NCBI GenBank assembly: GCA_009917455.1
Contig: QZDS01000009.1
Location: 62,001 to 126,000 of the forward strand
Source: a bacterium 1xD8-48
GTDB lineage: Bacteria > Bacillota > Clostridia > Lachnospirales > Lachnospiraceae
Reading direction: 5' to 3'
Length of the DNA: 64,000 bases
Under the pieces are notes generated by a model that saw only the letters and a program-made list of their open reading frames with translations, searched no databases and was not told the origin of the DNA. Shown piece after piece: positions 33,251 to 42,514 of this stretch. How positions within the stretch are numbered: position 1 is the stretch's first letter; the number at the start of each line of letters is the position of its first letter. The position numbers and the translations under genes were made by a program.

Positions 33251-35134
33251 ATGAGAAAAAAAGAAACGAGACTATATAATAAAATGAAAATCCGCAGGTT
33301 TGCCGGACGGTGTGCGGCTGTTGCTGCGGCAGTATGCCTTCTTGCGGGTACGGTATTAACGGTATATGGAGAGGAGCGGAATGAGACTGACGGCGGCCTG
33401 GGCAAAAAAGTGGTGGCCACCAATATTTATCACAGACATCTGGGAAATCCTGATGTCTCCGGCGGCTGCTACAGGCTGGAAATAGAGCATAAACACAAGG
33501 GAGATGAACAAAACGGCGGCGAATGCTTCCGGACAGAGGTTTTTCATGTGCATCAGGGAGATGCGGTATCCGGCGGCGGCTGTTATGGAAAGGGGATTCC
33601 TCATGTGCACCGGGACGAGTGTTATGAATCCCATACGCATAATGACGGTTGTTTTCAAACCATAAAATGTGATGAAATCTATACGCAGGTAACGCCTTAC
33701 GGCACTACCGAGGAAGAGTGCCAGAGCCATGGGACAACAACCTTTGTTCTGGCAGATTCTGTAGTTGTCCACAGCGTCTGCGGCAGGGAGCCGTCGAATG
33801 TCACGGTGAAATACTGCCAGACCTGTAATCAGTACCAGAACACCTGGCATTCAGAAAAGCAAAAGCTTTGTCCGTATGATGAGGGGGATATCGATTATGA
33901 CAGCCTTATCTGCGGAAAAGAGGGGAACGACGCTGTGGACGGCTACGAGAAGGACTGTGGTTTTGACGACGGCGCTGTGGAATCCTATGAAAAAAGCTGT
34001 GATAAGACCGTAGACGGCTATGGATTAAGCTGCGGGCTTGCGGAGGATACGCCTGTGGGCAGGCTGATTCTCACCAGTGAAACGGCAAAGGAGGGAGAGA
34101 AGGCTCAGATTACTGCCAGGATGGAGGACTTATCTTTCGGAAGTCTGATTCCCGACAGCAATCCCTTCACATGGAGGGACGACGAAGGAAATGTGATTGG
34201 AAACGGCAGTCTTGTGGAGGTTGCAGAAAACGGAAATTATTCTGTGACACTGAATCTGGTAAATAAGGATGTGGACGAATCCGGGCTTTGCAGCAGTATT
34301 CTTGTGGACAGTATTAAGAAGGAAGAACTGAAGCCGACGCCGCAGCCGGAGAAAACCCCGGACCCGTCCGGCGGCAATGCCGGAAAGGACGACGGCAAAG
34401 ATGATAATAAGGACAGTGGGGAAAATGACGGAAAAGACGATGGCGATAAGGATGAGGGAGGGGATGGCGATGGAAATGAAGATAACGGAGGCGGAGATGA
34501 AGACGACGGTTCCGGCGGCAGCGGCGGAGATGATGGCAATACGGCTGTAAAACAAAAGCAGAATGAGACGCCGGAGGAAATTCCTTCCGGTAAAAATCCG
34601 GACGGTGGTAACAGCACGTTTGCCGGAAGCCTTAAGGGGGAAAATGCCGGTCAGAGTCCGTCGCCTTCCATTGGACCCAAAAAACAGTTAAGGGTGAAAA
34701 AGGAAACCGTTTCAGTGGACGCAAGGGAAAACGAAGCGGCGCAGGAAGATTCCGTACAGGTTCAGCAGGAGAAAAAGAAAAACAGTATTTTTGATTTTCC
34801 GGCAGTAAGAGTCATTACGATAACAACAGGCTCTTTGTTGCTGCTTGCGTGTATTCTGTTTTTACTGGCATATCTGCGCCGCAGCGTGAAAATCTACAAT
34901 GACGACGGCGAAGGAAAGCTGCATTATTTAGGCCGCTGCCTGATACACAGAGAGGAGGACGTGTATTTCCTTGCCATCAGTGATGAAATGGTGGAAAAAT
35001 CCTATACCAACAGATACTGCATAAAGCCGGGGCTTTTCAGGATAGGAAAGGATGAGGATGAGGAGCTTGTGGTATATAAGGAAACGAAAAAAGCCGTGGT
35101 TCCCTTAAGCCGCGAGATGACAGTGACGCTGTAA
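33251..35134 (+). CDS. Exported membrane protein with HxH-GGxC and CG-repeat arrays
   Basis: About 627 residues. A signal peptide (hydrophobic core about 21-36) is followed by five tandem units, residues about 60-140, each with HxH and then a Cys next to an aromatic residue, the first three with GG before the Cys (units open YHRH, EHKH, FHVH, PHVH, SHTH). A second set, about 220-268, repeats a short unit around Y...CG (for example SLICGK, KDCGF, LSCGL). An acidic, low-complexity Gly/Asp/Lys linker (about 375-430) leads to one membrane helix (about 521-542) and an 85-residue cytoplasmic domain ending VVPLSREMTVTL. The His/Cys arrays could bind metal or form disulfides. I recall similar repeats in uncharacterised Lachnospiraceae surface proteins but cannot name a family. 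The start is ATG 33251 with AAAGGAAAAG upstream. Confidence 0.85.
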   Translation: MRKKETRLYNKMKIRRFAGRCAAVAAAVCLLAGTVLTVYGEERNETDGGLGKKVVATNIYHRHLGNPDVSGGCYRLEIEHKHKGDEQNGGECFRTEVFHVHQGDAVSGGGCYGKGIPHVHRDECYESHTHNDGCFQTIKCDEIYTQVTPYGTTEEECQSHGTTTFVLADSVVVHSVCGREPSNVTVKYCQTCNQYQNTWHSEKQKLCPYDEGDIDYDSLICGKEGNDAVDGYEKDCGFDDGAVESYEKSCDKTVDGYGLSCGLAEDTPVGRLILTSETAKEGEKAQITARMEDLSFGSLIPDSNPFTWRDDEGNVIGNGSLVEVAENGNYSVTLNLVNKDVDESGLCSSILVDSIKKEELKPTPQPEKTPDPSGGNAGKDDGKDDNKDSGENDGKDDGDKDEGGDGDGNEDNGGGDEDDGSGGSGGDDGNTAVKQKQNETPEEIPSGKNPDGGNSTFAGSLKGENAGQSPSPSIGPKKQLRVKKETVSVDARENEAAQEDSVQVQQEKKKNSIFDFPAVRVITITTGSLLLLACILFLLAYLRRSVKIYNDDGEGKLHYLGRCLIHREEDVYFLAISDEMVEKSYTNRYCIKPGLFRIGKDEDEELVVYKETKKAVVPLSREMTVTL

Positions 35135-35241
35135 CGCAGAGTTTTCGGAGGCCCTGTACAGGGCCGGATTCAGTAACGATGAAGCCAAAGACGGAATCGC
35201 TGCCTGTTTCTGTGAGATTTCTCGAAAAAGCCTTGATTTTG

Positions 35242-35294
35242 TATAATGAACGTGATAGACTCGTAGTGTTCAAAAATGAATGCATATTTATGCA
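35242..35294 (+). promoter_or_regulatory. -10 element and ARG-box-like palindrome upstream of the amino-acid importer
   Basis: TATAAT occurs at 35242-35247 (no clear -35). A perfect 14-base palindrome TGCATATTTATGCA, with central ATTT, occupies 35281-35294, just before the ribosome site. It resembles the ArgR/AhrC box TGAATWWWWATTCA (12 of 14), which would fit regulation of an amino-acid transporter. A separate palindrome GGCCCTGTACAGGGCC lies near 35148-35163, after the previous gene. Confidence 0.4.
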
Positions 35295-35310
35295 AGAGGA
35301 GGAAGGATTT

Positions 35311-36255
35311 ATGAAAAAATTAATTGCGCTCTTGCTTGCTGCGGTAATGACCATGAGTCTTTTGACAGCCTGCGGCGGCAATGACGGGGCAGAGGCAGAC
35401 GAGACAGTAACAGACGCTGCCGGAGCAGAGAATGAAGCGGACAGCGCAGATGCTGCCGGAGCAGAGAGCGAGGCGAATGATGCTGACGCTGCCGGAGCGG
35501 AAAATGCGGAGGATGCCGCAGATGCGGAAAGCGGGGCTGACGCGGAAGAAGCAGAAGGCGGGGAAGTATCGGAAGCCCTTGCCGACGGCGTATTGACGGT
35601 AGGAACCAATGCGGAATTTCCGCCCTTTGAGTATGTGGACGACAACGGCGAGCCGGACGGCTTTGACGTGGCTCTGATTAAGGCAATCGGCGAGAAGCTT
35701 GGCGTGGAAGTGGTAGTTGAAAACATGGAGTTTGATTCTCTGGTAGCGGCAATCGGAAGCAAGATTGACGTTGCAATTGCCGGCATGACTGTCACCGATG
35801 AGAGAAAGGAATCCGTTGACTTTTCAGACGCTTACTATGACGCGGTTCAGTATGTAATTGTTCCGGACGGCTCTGACATTGCTTCCGCTGCTGATCTGGC
35901 AGGCAAGGCAATCGGCGTTCAGATGGGAACCACAGGCGATTTTATTGCAACCGATGATGTGGAAGGCTCCGAGGTATCCAGATATAACAAGGGTGTGGAC
36001 GCTGTTAACGATTTGATTAACGGAAGAGTTGACTGTGTGATTATCGATAAGAACCCGGCGCTGGTATTTGAGAGTACCTTCGAGGGCCAGGTGAAGGCCA
36101 TTCCCGGAGAACAGTTTGAGTTTGGCGTTGAGGAATATGCAATCGCCATTCCCAGGGGGGATGCGGCGCTGCTTTCCCAGGTAAATAAGGCGCTGGAGGA
36201 AATCAAGGCTGACGGTACTTTTGACGAACTGGTAAAGCAGTATATTGAGAATTAA
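35311..36255 (+). CDS. Amino-acid ABC transporter substrate-binding lipoprotein
   Basis: A 314-residue lipoprotein. The signal peptide ends with LLTAC (Cys about residue 20). Residues about 27-93 form an Ala/Glu/Asp-rich linker with imperfect repeats (units such as DAAGAENEAD), unusual in length, that would hold the binding domain away from the membrane. The binding domain starts LTVGTNAEFPPFEYVD and has ITGMTVT-type sequence IAGMTVTDERK and GVQMGTTGDF, typical of family 3 solute-binding proteins for polar or basic amino acids. The start has GAGGAGGAAGG. It heads a three-gene importer operon with a hairpin after it. Confidence 0.93.
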   Translation: MKKLIALLLAAVMTMSLLTACGGNDGAEADETVTDAAGAENEADSADAAGAESEANDADAAGAENAEDAADAESGADAEEAEGGEVSEALADGVLTVGTNAEFPPFEYVDDNGEPDGFDVALIKAIGEKLGVEVVVENMEFDSLVAAIGSKIDVAIAGMTVTDERKESVDFSDAYYDAVQYVIVPDGSDIASAADLAGKAIGVQMGTTGDFIATDDVEGSEVSRYNKGVDAVNDLINGRVDCVIIDKNPALVFESTFEGQVKAIPGEQFEFGVEEYAIAIPRGDAALLSQVNKALEEIKADGTFDELVKQYIEN

Positions 36256-36270
36256 TGTAATGAAATCAGG

Positions 36271-36313
36271 GGATAGCATATTGACGGAAGTGTCACACAT
36301 GCTATCCTCTTTT
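36271..36313 (+). terminator. Intercistronic hairpin after the binding-protein gene
   Basis: GGATAGCAT (36271-36279) pairs with ATGCTATCC (36299-36307), followed by TCTTTT. Placed between binding protein and permease it probably stabilises the upstream message and lets only some transcripts continue, giving more binding protein than permease. Confidence 0.7.
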
Positions 36314-36335
36314 GGGAGAGAAAGGGATTTGGGAT

Positions 36336-37037
36336 ATGCAGGAATGGTTGGAAAAGACAGGCAGTCTGTTTGAGCGGGCGTTTATTTCCGGCGACAGGTG
36401 GAAGCTTTATATTGAAGGTCTGGGAGTTACCGTGGAAATTGCATTTTTTGCCGCAATTCTCGGACTGATTATCGGAACGATTGTGGCGCTTATGAAAATG
36501 ACCACCGCAAGGAGCGGCAAAAAGACGATTCGGGCGAGAATTGCAAACGCGTACATAGACATTATCAGAGGAACGCCCTCGGTGCTGCAGCTCCTTATTA
36601 TGTGGTTCATCGTCATGAAAAGCTGCAAAAACGGCGTTCTGGTGGCGGTATTGTCTTTCGGGATTAACAGCGGCGCTTATGTTGCGGAAATTGTGCGCGC
36701 AGGGATTCTTGCGGTGGACAGGGGGCAGACGGAGGCCGGACGTTCCTTAGGGCTTTCCAAAACCCAGACCATGATTTACATAGTCATTCCCCAGGCAATT
36801 AAAAACGTGCTTCCGCCTATCGGAAACGAGTTTATCGTTCTTTTAAAGGAAACGGCAATTGTGGGATATGTGAGCCTGACGGATTTAACCAGAACGGCAA
36901 ATCAGATTTCTTCCAGAATTTACGAGCCTTTCATGCCGCTGATTGGTGCGGCGGTTATTTATTTTGTCATTATTAAAATATTGACGATTCTGTTGGATAA
37001 GCTGGAGAGGAGGCTGCGCAAAGGTGATAATCGTTAA
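36336..37037 (+). CDS. Amino-acid ABC transporter permease
   Basis: A 233-residue HisM/GlnP-type permease with about five helices. The family regions [14 protein letters not shown] and the EAA loop [13 protein letters not shown] then [17 protein letters not shown] are clear. ATG 36336 is preceded by AAAGGG; a TTG at 36312 is an unlikely alternative. The 3' end overlaps the ATPase gene by 14 bases. It probably forms a homodimer since only one permease gene is present. Confidence 0.93.
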   Translation: MQEWLEKTGSLFERAFISGDRWKLYIEGLGVTVEIAFFAAILGLIIGTIVALMKMTTARSGKKTIRARIANAYIDIIRGTPSVLQLLIMWFIVMKSCKNGVLVAVLSFGINSGAYVAEIVRAGILAVDRGQTEAGRSLGLSKTQTMIYIVIPQAIKNVLPPIGNEFIVLLKETAIVGYVSLTDLTRTANQISSRIYEPFMPLIGAAVIYFVIIKILTILLDKLERRLRKGDNR

Positions 37038-37746
37038 GGATTTGCATAAGGAATTTGAGAACAACCACGTACTGCGGGGAGTAAACTATCACGTGCATCA
37101 GGGAGAGAAGATAGTAATCGTAGGTCCCTCCGGCTCGGGAAAGAGCACCTTTCTCCGGTGCCTGAATCTGCTTGAGACGCCCACCAGCGGCGAAATCCGG
37201 TTCGACGGGCAGCTTATCACGGATCCGAAAGTGAATATCGATAAAGTAAGGGAGCACATGGGGATGGTGTTCCAGAATTTTAACCTGTTTAATAATCTTT
37301 CCATCATGGACAATATTACCCTTGCTCCTGTAAAGCTGAAACTGATGAGCAAAGAGGAGGCAGGCGAAAACGCCTTAAAGCTCCTTGCGAGAGTAGGGCT
37401 TACGGACAAGGCGGACGCCTATCCCAGCCAGCTTTCCGGTGGACAGAAGCAGAGAATTGCAATCGTCCGTTCTCTTGCCATGAATCCCAGAGTGATGCTC
37501 TTTGACGAGCCCACCTCAGCCCTTGACCCGGAAATGGTCGGGGAAGTGCTGGACGTTATGAAGGAGCTGGCGGAAACCGGCATGACCATGGTGGTGGTAA
37601 CCCACGAGATGGGCTTTGCCAGGGAAGTGGGAACCAGGGTGCTGTTTATGGACGAAGGCATTATCATGGAGGAAAATACGCCGGAAGGATTCTTCGGAAG
37701 CCCGAAATGCGACAGACTGAAAGATTTTCTGTCTAAGGTGCTGTAG
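37024..37746 (+). CDS. Amino-acid ABC transporter ATP-binding protein
   Basis: A 240-residue ATPase of the GlnQ/HisP type. Walker [11 protein letters not shown]-loop [12 protein letters not shown], signature LSGGQKQR and Walker [16 protein letters not shown] are all intact. It starts with GTG at 37024 inside the permease gene, preceded by GAGGAGG, so translation is coupled. It completes a binding protein-permease-ATPase importer for a polar or charged amino acid. Confidence 0.95.
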   Translation: MIIVKDLHKEFENNHVLRGVNYHVHQGEKIVIVGPSGSGKSTFLRCLNLLETPTSGEIRFDGQLITDPKVNIDKVREHMGMVFQNFNLFNNLSIMDNITLAPVKLKLMSKEEAGENALKLLARVGLTDKADAYPSQLSGGQKQRIAIVRSLAMNPRVMLFDEPTSALDPEMVGEVLDVMKELAETGMTMVVVTHEMGFAREVGTRVLFMDEGIIMEENTPEGFFGSPKCDRLKDFLSKVL

Positions 37747-37796
37747 GCGCGCGGACAACAGAAAATTAATCTGCCGTATATGCGAGGCCTGGATAT

Positions 37797-39695
37797 TCAT
37801 TTCCCGCTGTCCGTTACCGGGATCATCGAACTCATCAGATAAAATGGCATTCCGAACACCATAAAGTACACATATCGAAACTCTGTCGCCACAGGCGTGG
37901 CAATCAGTACTGTCAGAAGTATGGCCACGCCCGGCAGATAGAGAATCAGTTTCTTTTTTTCCTGTCGTATAATCACATTCCCGATGCAGAAAATCATTAC
38001 CCAGCAGGCCACGCCCATGCTCCATAAGGTGCCGTAGAGGGGAACCATGCCGCTGAGCTTGATGGAAATCTCCTTGGCTTTCACCACCAGCGGACCGCGG
38101 ATGAGCGGGGTGTGGGAAACTCCGAGGCTGGTGGCGCTGATGCCCTCGGCTTCGGCAACCAGATAGAAGTAATCGGGATACCAGTACCCGTAGGTCTGAT
38201 TGATATAGGCGGTCATATAGTCGCCCGGGTAGCGAAGCCCCAGCTTTGCCCAGAGCTTTAAAAATTCACCTTTATGTTCCGTCAGATAGTCCGGATTTCC
38301 GGCCCGCACCAGATTTTTGATGTTATCCGCATAGTGGGGGTCATAAAGTTTTTTGATATAGGTGAGGTCAACCACCTTTTCGATTAATTCCAGTTCTTCC
38401 TCCGCAAGGGGACGGTCGTTGCAGATAACCGCTGTGATTTGCTGGATGGGAATGGAAAGAGATTCCGCAAAATCCGGCGGCGTCACATGGAAAGCGTTCA
38501 TAACCGGATATTTGATAATCACCGCGGTCAGCAGAATGCCGAACAATGCGGGAAACATGGTTTTTGCCTTTTTTCGGAAACAGAAAAGCAGGAAAGGAAA
38601 GCATAAAAGAAAAGCGTACCAGCCGTTAGAGCGGAACAGGCACAGCATAAGACCGGTCACGGTAAAAACACAAAGGGCAGGGAGATTTTTTGAGCCAGGG
38701 GAATCTGCGCCTGAGCTATCCTTTTCAGGGGCTTTGTCAAAAAGCAGCCGGAAAAGGGAGCATCCGAACAGCATTACCGCAGCGGCAAAGGGAATATCCT
38801 TCCAGATGGTTACGGAAAATACGGCGTGATAGGGAATCAGCGCGTAAAACAGCGTGGCGAAAAGGCAGACGGCGGGCCTTACGAGAAAACGCCTCAGGGT
38901 GCTTATAAAATAGGAGACGCTTCCCGCAAGAAGGCACATCTGGAAAAAAGTGTAAAGGGAAAGAGCCACCAGCATGCTTCCGGTAAGCCGGTAGCCGATA
39001 TGATAAATGAGCCCAATCAACAGGGTATGCACCCAGGGGTGGTGGTTGCTGTAGGGAATAAGTCCCAGCACCTGCTCAAACTGGTTGACACTGTCAGGCG
39101 TCATGATTCCCGGATACTGGTAGAGAAAATAGGGGAGCCAGCAGAACATACACAAAAGGAAAGCGCATAAGCCTGTATGCTTATAATAGAAGGAATACAG
39201 TTTTGGGGAAAGAGAGGTCCGGGGAGAGGGATTCTCCTTTGAAAGGCATCCGGGAGCTGCAATTTGCCTCTGCGGACCCGGGATGCCGTCTGAAAAAAGA
39301 ATTCTGGTCGCGCCGGCCTTATCCGCGGTAAAGGAAAATAAAAATTTCAGCAGGTAATAAAAAAGAAACAGGTAGCCGCTAAGGGCGGAGATAATAATTC
39401 CCGTTCGGAATAAGGGGTTGGTGAGGGTTTCTATATAGCGGGGATAGTCCACGGACATATAGAAAGCGGAAAAAAACACCGAAATTACGGCACAGGTACG
39501 AGTATAGGCGCGGTTTTGAAAAAAACCGGCCTTTTCTGCCCTTTCATCTGCCGTGCGGAAAAAAAGAAAGCAGAGCAGAAAGAATATGAGAGTAAAGATA
39601 TTTCCCGGCTCCATATGACTTGCTTTCATAATCGCCCAGGAGGAGAAGAAACTCTGGGCGGTGTATATAAGAATACTATGCAGCTTTATTTTCAT
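37797..39695 (-). CDS. DUF6020-type polytopic membrane protein
   Basis: About 632 residues with some 12-13 membrane helices. A conserved-looking extracytoplasmic motif is PDSVNQFEQVLGLIPYSNHHPWVHTL (given here in two parts: PDSVNQFEQVLG and NHHPWVHTL), and a large soluble part (about 410-520) precedes the last helices. The organisation resembles GT-C membrane glycosyltransferases and fits the family named DUF6020. ATG 39695 follows AGGAGATATTGCT. It is convergent to the amino-acid importer and divergent from a GT2 gene, so a role in surface glycan assembly is inferred. Not experimentally characterised to my knowledge. Confidence 0.75.
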   Translation of the reverse strand: MKIKLHSILIYTAQSFFSSWAIMKASHMEPGNIFTLIFFLLCFLFFRTADERAEKAGFFQNRAYTRTCAVISVFFSAFYMSVDYPRYIETLTNPLFRTGIIISALSGYLFLFYYLLKFLFSFTADKAGATRILFSDGIPGPQRQIAAPGCLSKENPSPRTSLSPKLYSFYYKHTGLCAFLLCMFCWLPYFLYQYPGIMTPDSVNQFEQVLGLIPYSNHHPWVHTLLIGLIYHIGYRLTGSMLVALSLYTFFQMCLLAGSVSYFISTLRRFLVRPAVCLFATLFYALIPYHAVFSVTIWKDIPFAAAVMLFGCSLFRLLFDKAPEKDSSGADSPGSKNLPALCVFTVTGLMLCLFRSNGWYAFLLCFPFLLFCFRKKAKTMFPALFGILLTAVIIKYPVMNAFHVTPPDFAESLSIPIQQITAVICNDRPLAEEELELIEKVVDLTYIKKLYDPHYADNIKNLVRAGNPDYLTEHKGEFLKLWAKLGLRYPGDYMTAYINQTYGYWYPDYFYLVAEAEGISATSLGVSHTPLIRGPLVVKAKEISIKLSGMVPLYGTLWSMGVACWVMIFCIGNVIIRQEKKKLILYLPGVAILLTVLIATPVATEFRYVYFMVFGMPFYLMSSMIPVTDSGK

Positions 39696-39813
39696 AGCAA
39701 TATCTCCTGTTCGGATGAACAAAATTGTGGTAAAATCGTTAATGCACTAATATGAAAATAATAATTGATAGCGGCAGGTATGTCAACCGGAAAGAAGAGG
39801 AGAAAGTGGAAAT

Positions 39814-40833
39814 ATGGCAACATTCAGTCTGTGTATGATAGTGAAAAATGAAGAAAAGGTTCTGGCGAGATGTCTTGACAGTATTTGTGATTTGATGGAC
39901 GAGATTATTATTGTGGATACCGGCTCCGGTGACAGGACGAAGGAAATTGCGGGACGGTATACGGACAGGGTATATGATTTTGAATGGACGGGCAGCTTTT
40001 CGGACGCCAGGAATTTTTCTTTTTCTCTGGCGGGCTGCGATTATATTTACTGCGCCGATGCGGACGAGGTACTTGACGGGGAAAACAGAGAAAAGCTTCG
40101 TATATTAAAGGAAACGATTCTGCCGCAGGTGGAGATTGTCCAGATGTATTACGGGAACCAGCTCTGCCACGGGACGGTTTACAATTTTGACAGGGAGCTT
40201 CGTCCCAGGCTGTTTAAACGGCTGCGGACCTTTGAGTGGATAGAGCCGGTGCATGAGACGGTACGGCTCCTTCCGGTGGTCTTTGACAGCGATATTGAAA
40301 TCACCCATATGCCGGAGAAGAGCCATACCTCCAGGGATTTGCAGATTTTTGAGAGAATAATCGCAGGAGGGGAAAGGCTCTCGAAGCGTCTTGCCAATAT
40401 GTATGCGAAAGAGCTTCTCATTTCCGGGGAGACGGAATCCCTTAAGAGGGCGGAAACATATTTTACATATGTGGCGGACGGAGGGGAAACGGAGGAGGAG
40501 CAGATGAAGGAGGCTGTATGTGTGGTGGTCAGGGCAGCCAGGCTTCGGGGCGATTATCTGAAAATGTACCGTTACGCCATGAAGGATATTGCAGGCGACG
40601 GGGTGAGCGAGGTCTGCTTTGAGCTGGGCGAATACTATTTTGGCAGACAGGAATATGAGGAGGCAGCCGTCTGGTTTTATAATGCCGCCTATGAGACCCA
40701 GAGCATATTGAACGCCCGCCGGGGAGGGGATATGGCGATTCTGCGCCTTGCGGACTGCTATGAGGCCATGGGCATTGCAGAGCAGGCGGAAGATTACCGG
40801 GTCCAGGCGGCGGCATGGCGTCTGCCGGAGTAG
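39814..40833 (+). CDS. GT2 glycosyltransferase with C-terminal TPR-like repeats
   Basis: A 339-residue soluble protein. The N-terminal GT-A domain begins FSLCMIVKNEEKVLARCL, has DEIIIVDTGSGDRT and the metal-binding DxD in CADADEV (about residue 72). The region after residue 200 is helical with repeated GDYLKMYRYAM and LGEYYFGRQEYEEAAVWFY units typical of TPRs. Such SunS-like or adhesin-type glycosyltransferases often modify proteins, with TPRs binding the acceptor. The acceptor is unknown. It is divergent from the DUF6020 gene. Confidence 0.88.
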   Translation: MATFSLCMIVKNEEKVLARCLDSICDLMDEIIIVDTGSGDRTKEIAGRYTDRVYDFEWTGSFSDARNFSFSLAGCDYIYCADADEVLDGENREKLRILKETILPQVEIVQMYYGNQLCHGTVYNFDRELRPRLFKRLRTFEWIEPVHETVRLLPVVFDSDIEITHMPEKSHTSRDLQIFERIIAGGERLSKRLANMYAKELLISGETESLKRAETYFTYVADGGETEEEQMKEAVCVVVRAARLRGDYLKMYRYAMKDIAGDGVSEVCFELGEYYFGRQEYEEAAVWFYNAAYETQSILNARRGGDMAILRLADCYEAMGIAEQAEDYRVQAAAWRLPE

Positions 40834-40950
40834 GCTCCGGGGAAGAAAGGAGCCGGGGGCTTCTGTAAAAAAGGAAAAAATCAGGCTTGTGCAATCTATA
40901 CAAATGCGATAACTGAAATTCGTTGAAAATGTAGAAATGGAATAAAGTAC

Positions 40951-41022
40951 TTGCATTGGAAAAATTTTTATGATATCTTAAATACATAAAATGAAAACGT
41001 TACCGGTAATAAAACCGGTAAC
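40951..41022 (+). promoter_or_regulatory. Promoter with tandem LacI-type operators of the glycoside operon
   Basis: TTGCAT (40951-40956) and TATCTT (40974-40979), 17 bases apart, form a plausible promoter. Just downstream GTTACCGGT (40999-41007) and ACCGGTAAC (41014-41022) are perfect inverted copies, and TTACCGGTAA (41000-41009) is itself a palindrome with a CG centre, as expected for a LacI-family site. The likely repressor is the LacI-type protein encoded at the end of the operon. Confidence 0.75.
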
Positions 41023-41041
41023 AATTTAAAAGGAGGATGTT

Positions 41042-42478
41042 ATGGCAAAAAGAGTAATTTCAGTACTTTTGGCTACAGTAATGACAGTATCACTGCTTGT
41101 CGGCTGTGGCGGCTCGGGAGATTCGGGCAGTTCTGACGCAGGCACAGGCACGGACACGGAGAATGCTTCCGGCTCTTCTGATGCGGCTGAAGATTCCGGT
41201 TCGGCAGCATCAGGCGACTACAAGGGAACGGTTCGTTTCCTCAATTTCAAACCCGAAGTTTCGGATGCAATGCAGGAAGTAGCGGCAGCTTACACTGCTG
41301 AGACCGGCGTTGACATTCAGATTGAAACAGCGGCTTCAGGACAGTATGAGTCCACATTGACCGCAAGAATGGACAGCTCCGAAGCGCCTGCTATTTTCGT
41401 AGTTGAGACTGCAACCGCACTTGCTACATGGAAAGATTACTGCAGGGATTTGTCCGATACAGACCTGTATGCTTCCGTAACAAACAAGGCATATACCTAT
41501 GAGGCAGACGGAAAAGTCTGCGGACTTGTATATGTACTTGAAGGATGGGGTATCATTGTTAACAGCGCAATCACAGACGCTTACTTTGCATCGGCAAACA
41601 AATCCACAGAGTATACCTCTCTGGATGAGCTTTATACCTTCGACGCATTAAAGGCTGTTGTTGAAGATATGACCGCTATGAAAGACGAGCTGGGAATCCA
41701 GGGCGTATTCGGTTCCACATCTTTGAAACAGGGCGATGACTGGAGATATCAGACTCACCTTATGAATATCCCTCTTTACTGGGAGTGGGGCGCAGACATC
41801 GATATCAACGGCGCTGTTCCCGAGTTCAGCTTCAAAGAAGCGGCAACTTTCAAGAACATTCTTGACCTTTACTTAAATAACTCCGTAACCGAGCCCAACC
41901 TGGTTGGTACAAAGACAGTTGACGATTCCATGGCAGAGTTCGCACTTGGACAGTGCGCAATGATTCAGAACGGCGACTGGGCATGGAATACCATCCTTAA
42001 CACAGACGGCAAGGTTGTAGAGAACGACAAGGTTCGCTTCATCCCGATTACCACCGGTGCGGCAGGCGAGGAAAACATGGGACTTTGCGTAGGCGGTTCC
42101 CAGGCATTCTGTGTAAACTCTCAGCTTCCTGAAGAAGACCAGCAGGCAGCAATCGACTTCCTTACATGGCTGTTCTCTTCCGAGACAGGAAAGACTCTGG
42201 TTGCTCAGAAACTGCAGTTTGTGACTCCGTTCTCCACTATGGAAGGTGCTGAGTACACCAACCCCCTGTTCGGAAGTGAAAATGAAATTTCCGCAGCAGG
42301 AAAGACTGCTTACAGCACAGTCTGCAACCTGATTCCCGACCAGACATGGAAGGACGACTTCGGCGCAAGCTTACTGCTTTACGCGCAGGGTCAGAAGAGC
42401 TGGGACGACGTAGTTGCTGACGCCGTAGCAGAATGGGAAGTTGAAAGGGAAATCACCAATACTGCAAACGGCTATTAA
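41042..42478 (+). CDS. Carbohydrate ABC transporter substrate-binding lipoprotein
   Basis: A 478-residue extracellular binding protein (family 1 type). The signal peptide ends at LLVGCGG (Cys about residue 22), followed by a Ser/Gly/Asp-rich linker to about residue 58. The binding domain starts GTVRFLNFKPE and contains QCAMIQNGDWAWN, typical of oligosaccharide-binding proteins. Together with the two permeases and the GH31 enzyme it should import an oligosaccharide cleaved inside the cell. Codon use is more biased than in neighbouring genes, in line with high expression. No ATPase gene is present; a shared MsmK-type ATPase elsewhere is expected. Confidence 0.93.
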   Translation: MAKRVISVLLATVMTVSLLVGCGGSGDSGSSDAGTGTDTENASGSSDAAEDSGSAASGDYKGTVRFLNFKPEVSDAMQEVAAAYTAETGVDIQIETAASGQYESTLTARMDSSEAPAIFVVETATALATWKDYCRDLSDTDLYASVTNKAYTYEADGKVCGLVYVLEGWGIIVNSAITDAYFASANKSTEYTSLDELYTFDALKAVVEDMTAMKDELGIQGVFGSTSLKQGDDWRYQTHLMNIPLYWEWGADIDINGAVPEFSFKEAATFKNILDLYLNNSVTEPNLVGTKTVDDSMAEFALGQCAMIQNGDWAWNTILNTDGKVVENDKVRFIPITTGAAGEENMGLCVGGSQAFCVNSQLPEEDQQAAIDFLTWLFSSETGKTLVAQKLQFVTPFSTMEGAEYTNPLFGSENEISAAGKTAYSTVCNLIPDQTWKDDFGASLLLYAQGQKSWDDVVADAVAEWEVEREITNTANGY

Positions 42479-42514
42479 GAAGAATAGAAATTCTATTGAA
42501 TAATTTCTGAAAAG

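Noticed and set aside
35037-35795. 252-codon Ser/Ala-rich frame on the minus strand
   Set aside because: It lies opposite the lipoprotein gene; its composition is the complement of the Ala/Glu/Asp linker and it has no ribosome site or family resemblance.
40105-40956. 283-codon minus-strand frame opposite the GT2 gene
   Set aside because: Shadow of a well-supported glycosyltransferase; no start context and low-quality composition.
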